Shown here: piece by piece, positions 7,508-16,053 of the stretch | How positions within the stretch are numbered: position 1 is the stretch's first letter | Layout: every line of letters begins with the position of its first letter | NCBI GenBank assembly: GCA_025998295.1 | Contig: BNVT01000020.1 | Location: 1-16,742 of the forward strand | Source: Endomicrobiia bacterium | GTDB taxonomy: Bacteria > Elusimicrobiota > Endomicrobiia > Endomicrobiales > Endomicrobiaceae | Reading direction: 5' to 3' | Length of the DNA: 16,742 bases | Translations under genes and position numbers: made by a program | The notes under the pieces: generated by a model | Seen by the model: only the letters and a program-made list of their open reading frames with translations | The model's database searches: none | Told to the model about the DNA's origin: nothing

Positions 7508-7920
7508 CCCTATGTCTATGTCCACAACTTTTGCTGACATTGTAACTGTCTTAAAGTGATAATATGTCCAAATACTTTATGTCTATATCCACAACTTTTG
7601 CTGACATTGGATGTCTAATCTAGTAGTATGTATTGTAACTGTCTTAAAGTCTGATAATATGTTCGAATACCCTATGTCTATATCCACAACTTTTGCTGAT
7701 ATTGGATGTCTAATCTAATGGTATGTATTGTAACTGTCTTAAAGTGATAATATGTTCGAATACCCTATGTCTATATCCACAACTTTTGCTGATATTGGAT
7801 GTCTAATCTAATGGTATGTATTGTAACTGTCTTAAAGTGATAATATGTTCGAATACCCTATGTCTATTGTCCACAACTTTTGCTGACATTGGATGTTCAA
7901 GTGATAATATGTTCGGGTAT
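7508..7920. repeat. Tandem repeat, 5 copies of a ~93-bp unit
   Basis: Copies at 7508-7575 (68 bp, internally deleted), 7576-7670 (95), 7671-7763 (93), 7764-7856 (93, identical to the previous as far as compared) and 7857-7920 (64, internally deleted). Each contains CTATGTCTATATCCACAAC, TTTTGCTGAYATTGGATG and TAATATGTTCGAATAC. On the minus strand, one frame of each unit reads SAKVVDIDIGYSNILSL before a stop; another is open for 30 codons and then hits TAG. The full units are 31 codons long, so coding descent is possible, but no copy is open end to end. Confidence 0.93.
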
Positions 7921-7993
7921 TGCCCTAAAGTATTCAAACATCATCTTTACTATCTTTTCTATACTCAATTTTCTCTTTGCTTACCTACTTGTC

Positions 7994-8095
7994 CTATCTT
8001 TTCTTTTCTCTTCTTCTCTCTTCTTCTCTTCTCTCCTTGCTATCCTTGACTCTTTTATCAAATGCTTTCTTTACTCCCATTAATACTAAATCCAT
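7994..8095 (-). CDS. Small ORF inside the 140-bp direct repeat (33 aa)
   Basis: On the minus strand a frame is open from 8137 to TAG 7994-7996; its only Met codon is 8093-8095, giving MDLVLMGVKKAFDKRVKDSK followed by an Arg/Glu/Lys-rich tail. The part inside the repeat is conserved in copy A (Met at 57-59), with one change upstream (Asp versus Tyr). No Shine-Dalgarno is visible. The amphipathic, charged reading looks coding-like and could be the 3' part of a larger gene closed upstream by TAG 8138-8140. No family recognised. Confidence 0.25.
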   Translation of the reverse strand: MDLVLMGVKKAFDKRVKDSKERREEERRREKKR

Positions 8096-8176
8096 TACAT
8101 ATGACCTAACTGCTTTCTTTTTTGTTTCATAGTACTTCTATTGTACTTTTATGTGTTGGTTATGTAGGAGGTTTAA
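8037..8176. repeat. Direct repeat, copy B (about 140 bp)
   Basis: Second copy of positions 1-140, with three mismatches. Here it joins directly, on its left, the pyrimidine-rich tract and 93-bp array at 7508-8036. Since copy A begins at the window edge, a similar array may lie just outside. The two copies bracket mltD, the two tRNAs, nadC and suhB-nth, so recombination between them would excise about 8 kb containing essential tRNAs. Confidence 0.93.
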
Positions 8177-8202
8177 TATAGATTTTAAATATTTTCGAAA
8201 GT

Positions 8203-8220
8203 CCCCCCCCTTTTTTTTTT
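8203..8220. repeat. C8T10 homopolymer tract
   Basis: Eight C followed by ten T (A10G8 on the minus strand), 27 bp past the end of the 140-bp repeat. No gene start lies downstream on either strand. It is one of three C/G runs of 8-9 in the window; the other two sit at the ribosome-binding sites of rbr and dfx. Confidence 0.85.
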
Positions 8221-8345
8221 AAATTCTGTTTTAAAACGTCGCTAATGGTTTAGCTCTCGTTCAAAATCATCTTTTAGAACTTTTAAATATTCATATAACA
8301 CTGTTTGGTATTGTTAGTTTACTTGCCTCTCTACCTAGAATACAG

Positions 8346-8664
8346 CTACCACCCGAACCGCCACCGAGCGCTCCTCAGCGCTACATGCGCTTCCCACAGC
8401 ACTCCATGCAGATCTTCCTGCTTTTCCAACGCTCTTCTCAGCCCTTCCCGCACGCTATCATCAGCGCTCTCTGCTCTTTCCGCAGCTTTTCCCACACTCT
8501 TTCCCGCTCTGCTCGGTTTGCTTTTTCTATTTCTGTTTCTTTTATTTCTACTGGAGTAGCAGTCCTTCTGTTTACAAGGAAAGCGTTCTTTTTATCGCAC
8601 GAACTTAAACATAAAAACCAAGTAAAATATATGAAGATGAAATTAACAATTTTGTTTTTCTCAT
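8346..8664 (-). pseudogene. Frameshifted gene for a small coiled-coil lipoprotein
   Basis: An AAGGA Shine-Dalgarno (8671-8675) stands 6 nt before ATG 8662-8664, but that frame stops after 19 codons. One base less or more in the A5 run just after the ATG joins it to the frame carrying NKIVNFIFIYFTWFLCLSSC, a signal peptide with lipobox LSSC, followed by DKKNAFLVNRR and a charged helix to a TGA at 8438-8440. A second shift near 8465 leads to a 39-codon frame (RRALEKQEDLHGVLWEAHVA) ending in TAG 8346-8348. The rebuilt product would be a ~100-aa lipoprotein with a long Glu/Arg/Lys helix. No family recognised. The last ~180 bp are clearly GC-richer than the surroundings. Coding-like scraps (YEYLKVLKDDFERELNH) continue to 8242. 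Confidence 0.5.
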
Positions 8665-9011
8665 GATGTTTCCTTCGTGTCTTAGTTTTTCTTGACGCTG
8701 TAGACTTATAGCACCACAAGTTCAACTGCCAGCACTAAAGAGCGTTTATAACTTTCCATGGCTTATGTCAAATTTTGCGTTATAAATGTAAAATGACACT
8801 GGAAAAAAAAGAATCAAAATATCCATATTTGGTAAAGAAAAGAAAAGAGAGGAGCTTTAAGGATAAGGAAATTCCTGTTAAATAAAATTCTGCAATGTTA
8901 ACTAAACCTCTGTTCGTACTTGCAGGGGCATATGCGATGAAAATAAGCATTTATTGTTACAGCAAAATATTATTTACTGCTTGTTCTTGATTATCAATTA
9001 GTTTTATAGTT
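8665..9011. other. Intergenic region, no gene supported
   Basis: No intact gene. A plus-strand 30-codon frame at 8793-8885 (starting MTLEKKESKYPYLVKKRKER) is open but has no Shine-Dalgarno and no recognisable match. No convincing intrinsic terminator for ligA was found at the right end. Confidence 0.4.
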
Positions 9012-11094
<2,083 letters not shown>

Positions 11095-11112
<18 letters not shown>

Positions 11113-11499
11113 AAGTTTATCTAAAATACCATTGACAAACTTACTTGAATCTTCTGTGGAATATTTTTTAGAAATTTCTACGGCCTCATTTATTATAACA
11201 CTGATAGGGGTGTCCGGAGTAGCCATAATTTCATAAATTGCAAGACGTATAATATTGCGATCAACAACCGCCATTCTTTCAAGTTCCCAATTTTTTGCAT
11301 ACTGCTTAATAAGAGCATCAATAGCGTCTTTTTTTTCGCAAACTCCCTTGAACAAACTCAATGCAAACTCTCTGTAAGCATTAGCTTTTGGTAAATTTTC
11401 CTCAAAAGTATTACGCACAAAATTAACTGAGGCGTTGCAATTGTCAACCGTATAAAGCATCTGCAAAGAGTACTCTCTTGCTTCCCTTCTAGAGCTCAT
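11095..11499 (-). CDS. nusB: Transcription antitermination factor NusB
   Basis: 134 aa, all-helical NusB fold. Binds BoxA RNA with NusE (S10) to allow antitermination on rRNA operons. Recognised from the N-terminal SRREAREYSLQMLY, then WELERMAVVDRNIIRLAIYEI (near 71-91), TPISVIINEAVEISKKYS (97-114) and the FVNGILDKL ending. A GAGG Shine-Dalgarno lies a little over 10 nt before the ATG. It follows rlmN by 45 bp, and a copy of the dispersed motif fills that gap (11518-11533), followed by TATAAG, which could give nusB a promoter of its own. Confidence 0.95.
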
Positions 11500-11517
11500 A
11501 TAATCATAGACCTCGCT

Positions 11518-11533
11518 TATAGCCGACCAACTT
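11518..11533 (-). repeat. Dispersed intergenic motif upstream of nusB
   Basis: Plus-strand TATAGCCGACCAACTT, i.e. AAGTTGGTCGGCTATA on the coding strand of nusB. It lies in the 45-bp rlmN-nusB gap, and the following bases resemble the inward extension of the tRNA-flanking copy. Confidence 0.4.
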
Positions 11534-11544
11534 TTATAGAGTCT

Positions 11545-12576
11545 TCAGTAACCTAGTTGTCCGCAAGCAGCGCTTATATCAGCACCTTTTGCCCGTCTTA
11601 TATTAACGGTAATACCATTAAGGTTCAATATATTTTTAAACCTCTGTATTGATTCTTGCCCAGGCGTTTTAAACTGTGTACCTTCCACCGGATTAAAAGG
11701 TATAAGATTAATTTGAACATCAGGGTTTAGAAGATTGTGCCGTCTTAATAACCGCACAAGTTTATGAGCATCTGCAACGGAATTATTTATTGCCTTAACA
11801 AGTATATATTCTATTGTAAGACGAGATTTTGTCTTTTTAAGATAATATTTACCGGCATTTAAGATATCTTCTATACTAAAACCAAAACTGTTAGGGATTA
11901 ATTTTTTCCTTATTTTTTCATCAACGGCATGAAGAGAAAGTGCAAGACGAATACCGAAATTATCATCGGCAAGCTTCTTTATTGCAGAAACATTCCCTAC
12001 GCTTGAAAGTGTTATGTGTCTCTTACCTATGCCGAACTCCTTACTTGATAAAAGTGAATTTAAAACAGAAGTAATGCTATTAAAATTAAGAGTAGGCTCT
12101 CCCATACCCATAAATAATACGCCTGAAACTTTTTCTTTGGTATCATTTTCAACTTGTAAAATCTGTTCTATTATTTCCCCCCTGCTTAAATTTCTCACAA
12201 GTTTAACTTTTCCCGACGAGCAAAAAGAGCACGCTACAGGACAACCTATCTGCGACGAAATACATATTGAATTTTTACCTTTTGCAATAAGAAATACGGC
12301 AAACAAATATTTTTTATCTATAGTTTGAAAAGTATACTTGATTGTTCCGTCAATGATAGAATGCTCTTTTTTGGCTATTTTTAAAGTTCTTAAAAGAAAT
12401 CTCTTATCCAGTTCTCCTCTTAATTCTTTCGATATATTGGTGAAATCTTCAAAAGAAGCTGCCTTTTTCGCATAAACCCATTCAATAATCTGATTGATTT
12501 TATAATCTTGCTTTATTAAAGATTTTACCATTGTTTTAAATTGAGAATTTGTTAAATCTAATATACATTTTTTCAT
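11545..12576 (-). CDS. rlmN: Dual-specificity 23S rRNA/tRNA (adenine-C2)-methyltransferase, radical SAM
   Basis: 343 aa. Methylates C2 of A2503 in 23S rRNA and A37 of some tRNAs through a ping-pong radical mechanism. The CxxxCxxC radical-SAM cluster motif is CPVACSFC (Cys112, Cys116, Cys119). [10 protein letters not shown] is the SAM-contact GGE-type motif, [18 protein letters not shown] is a typical family block, and the second catalytic Cys is in SAACGQL (Cys338, near the C-terminus). All essential residues are present. The ATG overlaps the pgi stop as ATGA, which implies translational coupling to pgi. That pairing of a sugar isomerase and an rRNA methylase probably reflects operon packing rather than shared function. 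Confidence 0.97.
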   Translation of the reverse strand: MKKCILDLTNSQFKTMVKSLIKQDYKINQIIEWVYAKKAASFEDFTNISKELRGELDKRFLLRTLKIAKKEHSIIDGTIKYTFQTIDKKYLFAVFLIAKGKNSICISSQIGCPVACSFCSSGKVKLVRNLSRGEIIEQILQVENDTKEKVSGVLFMGMGEPTLNFNSITSVLNSLLSSKEFGIGKRHITLSSVGNVSAIKKLADDNFGIRLALSLHAVDEKIRKKLIPNSFGFSIEDILNAGKYYLKKTKSRLTIEYILVKAINNSVADAHKLVRLLRRHNLLNPDVQINLIPFNPVEGTQFKTPGQESIQRFKNILNLNGITVNIRRAKGADISAACGQLGY

Positions 12577-14225
12577 AGATTTCTATTTTTCTTGGAATTA
12601 AAAATTCCTATCAAATTCTTCGTTGAACTGTCGTGCTTATTATCAACATGGCTTTTAAGTTCTGGAAGAATAACATTTGCCAAAACTTTTCCTAGCTCAA
12701 CACCCCATTGATCAAAACTGTTAATACGCCACATAACCCCTTGGACAAATATTTTATGCTCGTAGATAGCAATTAACACTCCTAAAGTTTTAGGAGTAAG
12801 CTTATCAATTAATATGCTGTTTGTAGGTTTGTTGCCTTCAAAAACACTATGAGGCGCTAAGAATTCTATATCAGGAAAAGAAAGCCCCATAGCTGTAAGG
12901 TTATTAATTACTTGTTTTTTTGTAAGTCCAAAAGCCAAGGCTTCAGTTTGGGCAAAATAATTTGCCATTAGTTTTTCGTGATGATCGCCGATTTTTTCAA
13001 GGGGATTAATAAAACCTATAAAATCACATGGAATAAATTTTGTTCCCTGATGAATAAGCTGACAAAATGAATGCTGACCATTTACGCCGGACTCTCCCCA
13101 AATTACAGGACCAGTATCATAATCAACTCTATCACCTTCAATATTTACTGTTTTGCCATTGCTTTCCATATCGCTCTGTTGCAAATATGCAGGAAACCTG
13201 CTCAAGTACTGACTGTAAGGCAAAATAGCATGAGTTGAAGCCCCAAAGAAGTTGTTGTACCAAAATCCTAAAGCAGCCATTATTACAGGTATATTTCTTT
13301 CGTACGGAGCATTTAAAAAATGCTGGTCAATATAATGAGCACCGTCTAAAAGCTCGACAAATTTATCAAACCCTACAGAACAGACAATAGAAAGACCTAT
13401 CGCAGACCACAGAGAATATCTTCCACTAACAAAATCCCAAAATTTAAATATATTATTTTTATCAATACCAAACTCCAAAACTTTTTTTATGTTTGCGGTA
13501 AGCACAATAAAATGATTTGTGATAGCCTTATTGCCAAGTTTTTCCGTAATCCAATTTCTTGCAGTTAAAGCATTGGTAATTGTTTCAAGAGTTGTAAAAG
13601 TTTTTGATGCTATTATAAAAAGAGTTGTTTCTGGGCTTAATCTTTTTAACACCTCGTATATATCCGCGCTGTCAATATTGGAAACAAAATAAACATTAGG
13701 CCCGTCAGAGTAATATTTTAACGCTTCACAAACCATTTCGGGCCCTAAATTAGAACCTCCTATGCCTATGTTTACAATATCTGTAATTTTTTTGCCAGTA
13801 ACGCCTTTCCATTTTCCGCTTCGTAAATCGTTACTGAATGTTTCCATTTTCAAAAGAACCGAGTTAATTTCAGGCATTATGTCTTTTCCGTCAACATAAA
13901 CTGGAGTATTACTTCTATTCCTTAAAGCAGTATGTAAAACCGCTCTTTTTTCAGTCCAATTGATCTTCTCTCCGGAAAACATTCTTTTTGCATATTCATT
14001 TACATTAGATGCTTTTGCAAAATCTATTAAAAGCTTAAAAATATCAGTCGTTATAATATTTTTTGAATAATCAAAAGTTACGCCTATATTATTATCTTGA
14101 ATAGAAAATTCATTAAATCTGTTTTCACCTTTAAACAAATCCCTTAAATGAAGTTTTTTTGCCTGATTATAGCTCTTCTCAAGGTAGTCCCACTGCGGCA
14201 TACTTTTAATATCAAATTTGCCCAT
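12573..14225 (-). CDS. pgi: Glucose-6-phosphate isomerase
   Basis: 550 aa from ATG 14223-14225. This start is chosen over a 15-codon longer one because GGGAG lies just upstream and [19 protein letters not shown] matches the usual family beginning. Interconverts glucose-6-P and fructose-6-P in glycolysis. Family blocks seen: [60 protein letters not shown] (catalytic Glu and His region) and [12 protein letters not shown] near the C-terminus. The first signature usually reads GGRYS; here it is SGRYS, a mild change. First gene of the pgi-rlmN-nusB-ligA run, 163 bp after rbr, with a likely terminator in between. Confidence 0.97.
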   Translation of the reverse strand: MGKFDIKSMPQWDYLEKSYNQAKKLHLRDLFKGENRFNEFSIQDNNIGVTFDYSKNIITTDIFKLLIDFAKASNVNEYAKRMFSGEKINWTEKRAVLHTALRNRSNTPVYVDGKDIMPEINSVLLKMETFSNDLRSGKWKGVTGKKITDIVNIGIGGSNLGPEMVCEALKYYSDGPNVYFVSNIDSADIYEVLKRLSPETTLFIIASKTFTTLETITNALTARNWITEKLGNKAITNHFIVLTANIKKVLEFGIDKNNIFKFWDFVSGRYSLWSAIGLSIVCSVGFDKFVELLDGAHYIDQHFLNAPYERNIPVIMAALGFWYNNFFGASTHAILPYSQYLSRFPAYLQQSDMESNGKTVNIEGDRVDYDTGPVIWGESGVNGQHSFCQLIHQGTKFIPCDFIGFINPLEKIGDHHEKLMANYFAQTEALAFGLTKKQVINNLTAMGLSFPDIEFLAPHSVFEGNKPTNSILIDKLTPKTLGVLIAIYEHKIFVQGVMWRINSFDQWGVELGKVLANVILPELKSHVDNKHDSSTKNLIGIFNSKKNRNL

Positions 14226-14307
14226 TGGTTGCTCCCGGTGAATTTTCCTTATTTGTAAGCACATAAACACCAGTTACGGCGCAATCCCTGTTTACCGCCA
14301 ATAAATT

Positions 14308-14322
14308 ATTGCTGGCTACATT
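14308..14322 (+). repeat. Weak copy of the dispersed motif between rbr and pgi
   Basis: ATTGCTGGCTACATT keeps the TGGCTACAT half of the motif only. Listed because it again lies in an intergenic gap. Confidence 0.25.
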
Positions 14323-14361
14323 CTTATTGGCTTACTCACACAGCTCGAAAGTATCATGAGT

Positions 14362-14385
14362 AAAACGAAGGATTTCTTGCGTTTT
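14362..14385 (-). terminator. Probable intrinsic terminator after rbr
   Basis: On the minus strand AAAACG-c-AAG pairs with CTT-CGTTTT (9 bp, one bulged base, 5-nt loop) and ends in TTTT, 4 nt after the rbr stop. Because the stem is A/T-flanked on both sides it could work in either direction. It separates the dfx-rbr unit from pgi. Confidence 0.5.
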
Positions 14386-14388
14386 AGA

Positions 14389-14967
14389 TTAAAAATTTTC
14401 AGTTAATTCTTCCATGTACGCTTTAGGATGCAAACATGCTAGACATTGTTCATAAGCTTCCTTGCTTTCATAGACGTAGCCGCAGTTACGACATTTCCAT
14501 CTTATAGGCACATCTTTTTTGAAAACTCTGTTATTTTCAAGATTATCAATGAGCTTTAAATACCTTGACTCATGATGCTTCTCAGCTACACAAATTTTTC
14601 TAAAACATTCAGCTACTTCAGGAAAACCTTCCTCGTCAGCAACCCTTGCGGCTTGAGGGTAGAGCTTTGTATGTTCTTCATTCTCACCTGCCGCTGAAAA
14701 TTTTAAATTTTCAACAGTGCTACCAATAGCGCCAGCGGGGAAGGTGCCAGTAATTTCAAGAGAACCACCTTCTAAAAATTTAAAAAATCTCTCCGCATGT
14801 TCTTTTTCATTATCTGCAGTTTCTGCAAAAATAGCGGAAATTTGCTCAAACCCTTCTTTTTTTGCTTTTGAAGCAAAATAAGTATATCTCATTCTTGCCT
14901 GTGACTCACCAGCAAATGCTTCCAACAAATGCTTTTCTGTTTTCGTGCCTTTAATTGATTTTGCCAT
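14389..14967 (-). CDS. rbr: Rubrerythrin
   Basis: 192 aa, full length. Cytoplasmic NADH-linked peroxidase of anaerobes that reduces H2O2 to water. The N-terminal ferritin-like diiron domain has GESQAR (Glu21), NEKEHAE (Glu54, His57), GENEEH (near Glu98) and EKHHESRY (Glu129, His132). The C-terminal rubredoxin-like domain has CRNCGY (Cys159, Cys162) and CLACLHPKAY (Cys175, Cys178); the usual CPxC Pro is Leu here. It follows desulfoferrodoxin by 51 bp; the pair converts superoxide to peroxide to water. The Shine-Dalgarno region is a run of nine G (14978-14986), 10 nt before the ATG. A TATAAT on the coding strand (14998-15003) could give rbr its own promoter. Confidence 0.97.
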   Translation of the reverse strand: MAKSIKGTKTEKHLLEAFAGESQARMRYTYFASKAKKEGFEQISAIFAETADNEKEHAERFFKFLEGGSLEITGTFPAGAIGSTVENLKFSAAGENEEHTKLYPQAARVADEEGFPEVAECFRKICVAEKHHESRYLKLIDNLENNRVFKKDVPIRWKCRNCGYVYESKEAYEQCLACLHPKAYMEELTENF

Positions 14968-14977
14968 AATTTTAAAT

Positions 14978-14986
14978 CCCCCCCCC
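14978..14986 (-). promoter_or_regulatory. G9 tract at the rbr ribosome-binding site
   Basis: On the coding strand the leader reads GAGGGGGGGGGATTTAAAATT before the ATG. The G run supplies the GAGG pairing to 16S rRNA. Long G runs are prone to slippage, and each lost or gained base would change the spacing to the start codon (now 10 nt). Confidence 0.6.
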
Positions 14987-15018
14987 TCGTAATTGTTATT
15001 ATACTCCAGCCCTACGAC

Positions 15019-15462
15019 CTATTTTATTTCTACTTCGTTATACCATTTACCGTGAATATTACAATTTTCTATGACCTGCACCTTGCCTTTTGTCCCATCT
15101 TTTAAATGAATAACAGTGGCAGGATTTACATTAGGTGTAAACATAACGTTTGAAACGAATTTATTATCAACATAAAAAGTCACTTCAGTAATACGATGCT
15201 CTAGTAAAGATGGATGAAGAATTTCTCCTATTTTTACATGAACATCTATACAACCTATCCCGTAGATTATGCCACATTCCTTAGCAATCGTAAAATACGG
15301 GATATGCTTCTTCTCTGTTTCACCTGAAACCGCTTTAAAATCAGGCATCTTGTAAGCGTCTTCTTTTTCTTCAAACTCATTTTCTGCAAGACAAACAGGA
15401 CATCTATCTTTATTGCCGTCCAACGCAACATACCCACAAACCTTACACATCAATTTTTTCAC
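15019..15462 (-). CDS. dfx: Desulfoferrodoxin / superoxide reductase with rubredoxin-like N-terminus
   Basis: 147 aa, GTG start. Reduces superoxide to H2O2 without releasing O2. The N-terminal zinc-ribbon or rubredoxin-like domain has CKVCGY (Cys6, Cys9) and CPVC (Cys21, Cys24), rather than the classical desulforedoxin Cys pattern. The catalytic Fe(His)4Cys centre is complete: His53 (KKHIP), His83 (LHPSL), His89 (EHRI), Cys134 and His137 (ENCNIHGKW). The conserved Glu of the EKHxP loop is Lys51 here, a change known in some active superoxide reductases. First of dfx-rbr. The leader has a run of eight G (15469-15476) 6 nt before the GTG, and a copy of the dispersed motif (15482-15497) just upstream. 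Confidence 0.95.
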   Translation of the reverse strand: MKKLMCKVCGYVALDGNKDRCPVCLAENEFEEKEDAYKMPDFKAVSGETEKKHIPYFTIAKECGIIYGIGCIDVHVKIGEILHPSLLEHRITEVTFYVDNKFVSNVMFTPNVNPATVIHLKDGTKGKVQVIENCNIHGKWYNEVEIK

Positions 15463-15468
15463 AACGCA

Positions 15469-15476
15469 CCCCCCCC
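15469..15476 (-). promoter_or_regulatory. G8 tract at the dfx ribosome-binding site
   Basis: On the coding strand AGAGGGGGGGGTGCGTT precedes the GTG start; the G run forms the Shine-Dalgarno at a 6-nt spacing. It mirrors the G9 run before rbr, the next gene. Confidence 0.6.
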
Positions 15477-15481
15477 TCTAA

Positions 15482-15497
15482 TATGTAGCCAATTAAT
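15482..15497 (-). repeat. Dispersed intergenic motif upstream of dfx
   Basis: Plus-strand TATGTAGCCAATTAAT, i.e. ATTAATTGGCTACATA on the dfx coding strand, ending 5 nt before the G8 tract. The sequence beyond it (GCTTTTTGTAAC) resembles the inward extension of the copy at 2977. It may supply or overlap the dfx promoter. Confidence 0.4.
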
Positions 15498-15571
15498 AAC
15501 TAGTGTTATTTAAGAGCTTTTTGTAACACATCTTTCCAAGCCAAATTGCAATTTTTATGGTTTTCCAAAAT

Positions 15572-15738
15572 TCAAATTACCAACTTGTGCTTACTTTTCA
15601 ACTTTAATTTTAATTTAAGATTTTCTATTTTTTCAACAATACCACGCTTGCCACCACGAGCAGTTCCCCGCTCTGATTTAGTGGCTTTGCTTTTTTTTAG
15701 TTTTGATTATGGTGCAAAATTCCTTGATGTTTACCCAT
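15572..15738 (-). pseudogene. Frameshifted small basic protein gene
   Basis: ATG 15736-15738 begins MGKHQGILHHNQN and then stops; a one-base shift before the A8 run continues as KLKKSKATKSERGTARGGK and RGIVEKIENLKLKLKLKSK to TGA 15572-15574. The joined product would be about 55 aa and strongly basic, of nucleic-acid-binding character. A possible extended -10, TGTTAGAAT (15759-15767), lies just upstream. No family is recognised. It could be a real gene broken by one indel, or chance. Confidence 0.35.
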
Positions 15739-16053
15739 GATAATTTCTAACTTCTTGTATTCTAACACATTTTGCGATTTTTTTGATAAATGGAAATCTC
15801 TATCAGAACAAATGCATGAAAAAAGCTTCTCAAGGAGGCTGGTTTAGATTTAAAAGCAAATTTCATAAACTGCAGTTTGGTATTGCCCTGCGACAATCAA
15901 AAATTAAAAAAAGTTCTCGTGCCTTTTTGGTGCATCCATGTCCCTTGCTTAAGGCTTTTAGTCTTTTAGGCGGTTTCTTTGGATTTTAAGTCTTGCGTGC
16001 TGCCTGCGACGACGGTTTTGACAACTAACCTTTTAAGGCTTTAGCTTTGACGA
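15739..16053. other. Decayed intergenic DNA
   Basis: Short frames on both strands look like scraps of coding sequence but none has start, Shine-Dalgarno and stop together. Minus-strand scraps are Lys/Ala-rich (SKKPKALVVKAKALKG near 16030-16085). A plus-strand 57-codon frame from ATG 15816 to 15989 is not convincing. Confidence 0.4.

Noticed and set aside
6934..7920. CRISPR array
   Set aside because: The repeats are directly adjacent with no unique spacers, and no cas genes are present; these are ordinary tandem repeats.
8305..8666. Plus-strand Ser/Phe/Leu-rich frames opposite the lipoprotein remnant
   Set aside because: Antisense shadows of a purine-rich minus-strand helix; the Shine-Dalgarno, lipobox and charge pattern are on the minus strand.
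8793..8885. Plus-strand 30-codon ORF starting MTLEKKESKYPYLV
   Set aside because: No Shine-Dalgarno, no recognisable family, and short enough to occur by chance in A-rich DNA.
15783..15989. Plus-strand 68-codon frame with TTG start (ATG at 15816)
   Set aside because: No Shine-Dalgarno at a suitable place and no family match; the minus strand of the same DNA holds equally open scraps, so coding cannot be assigned.
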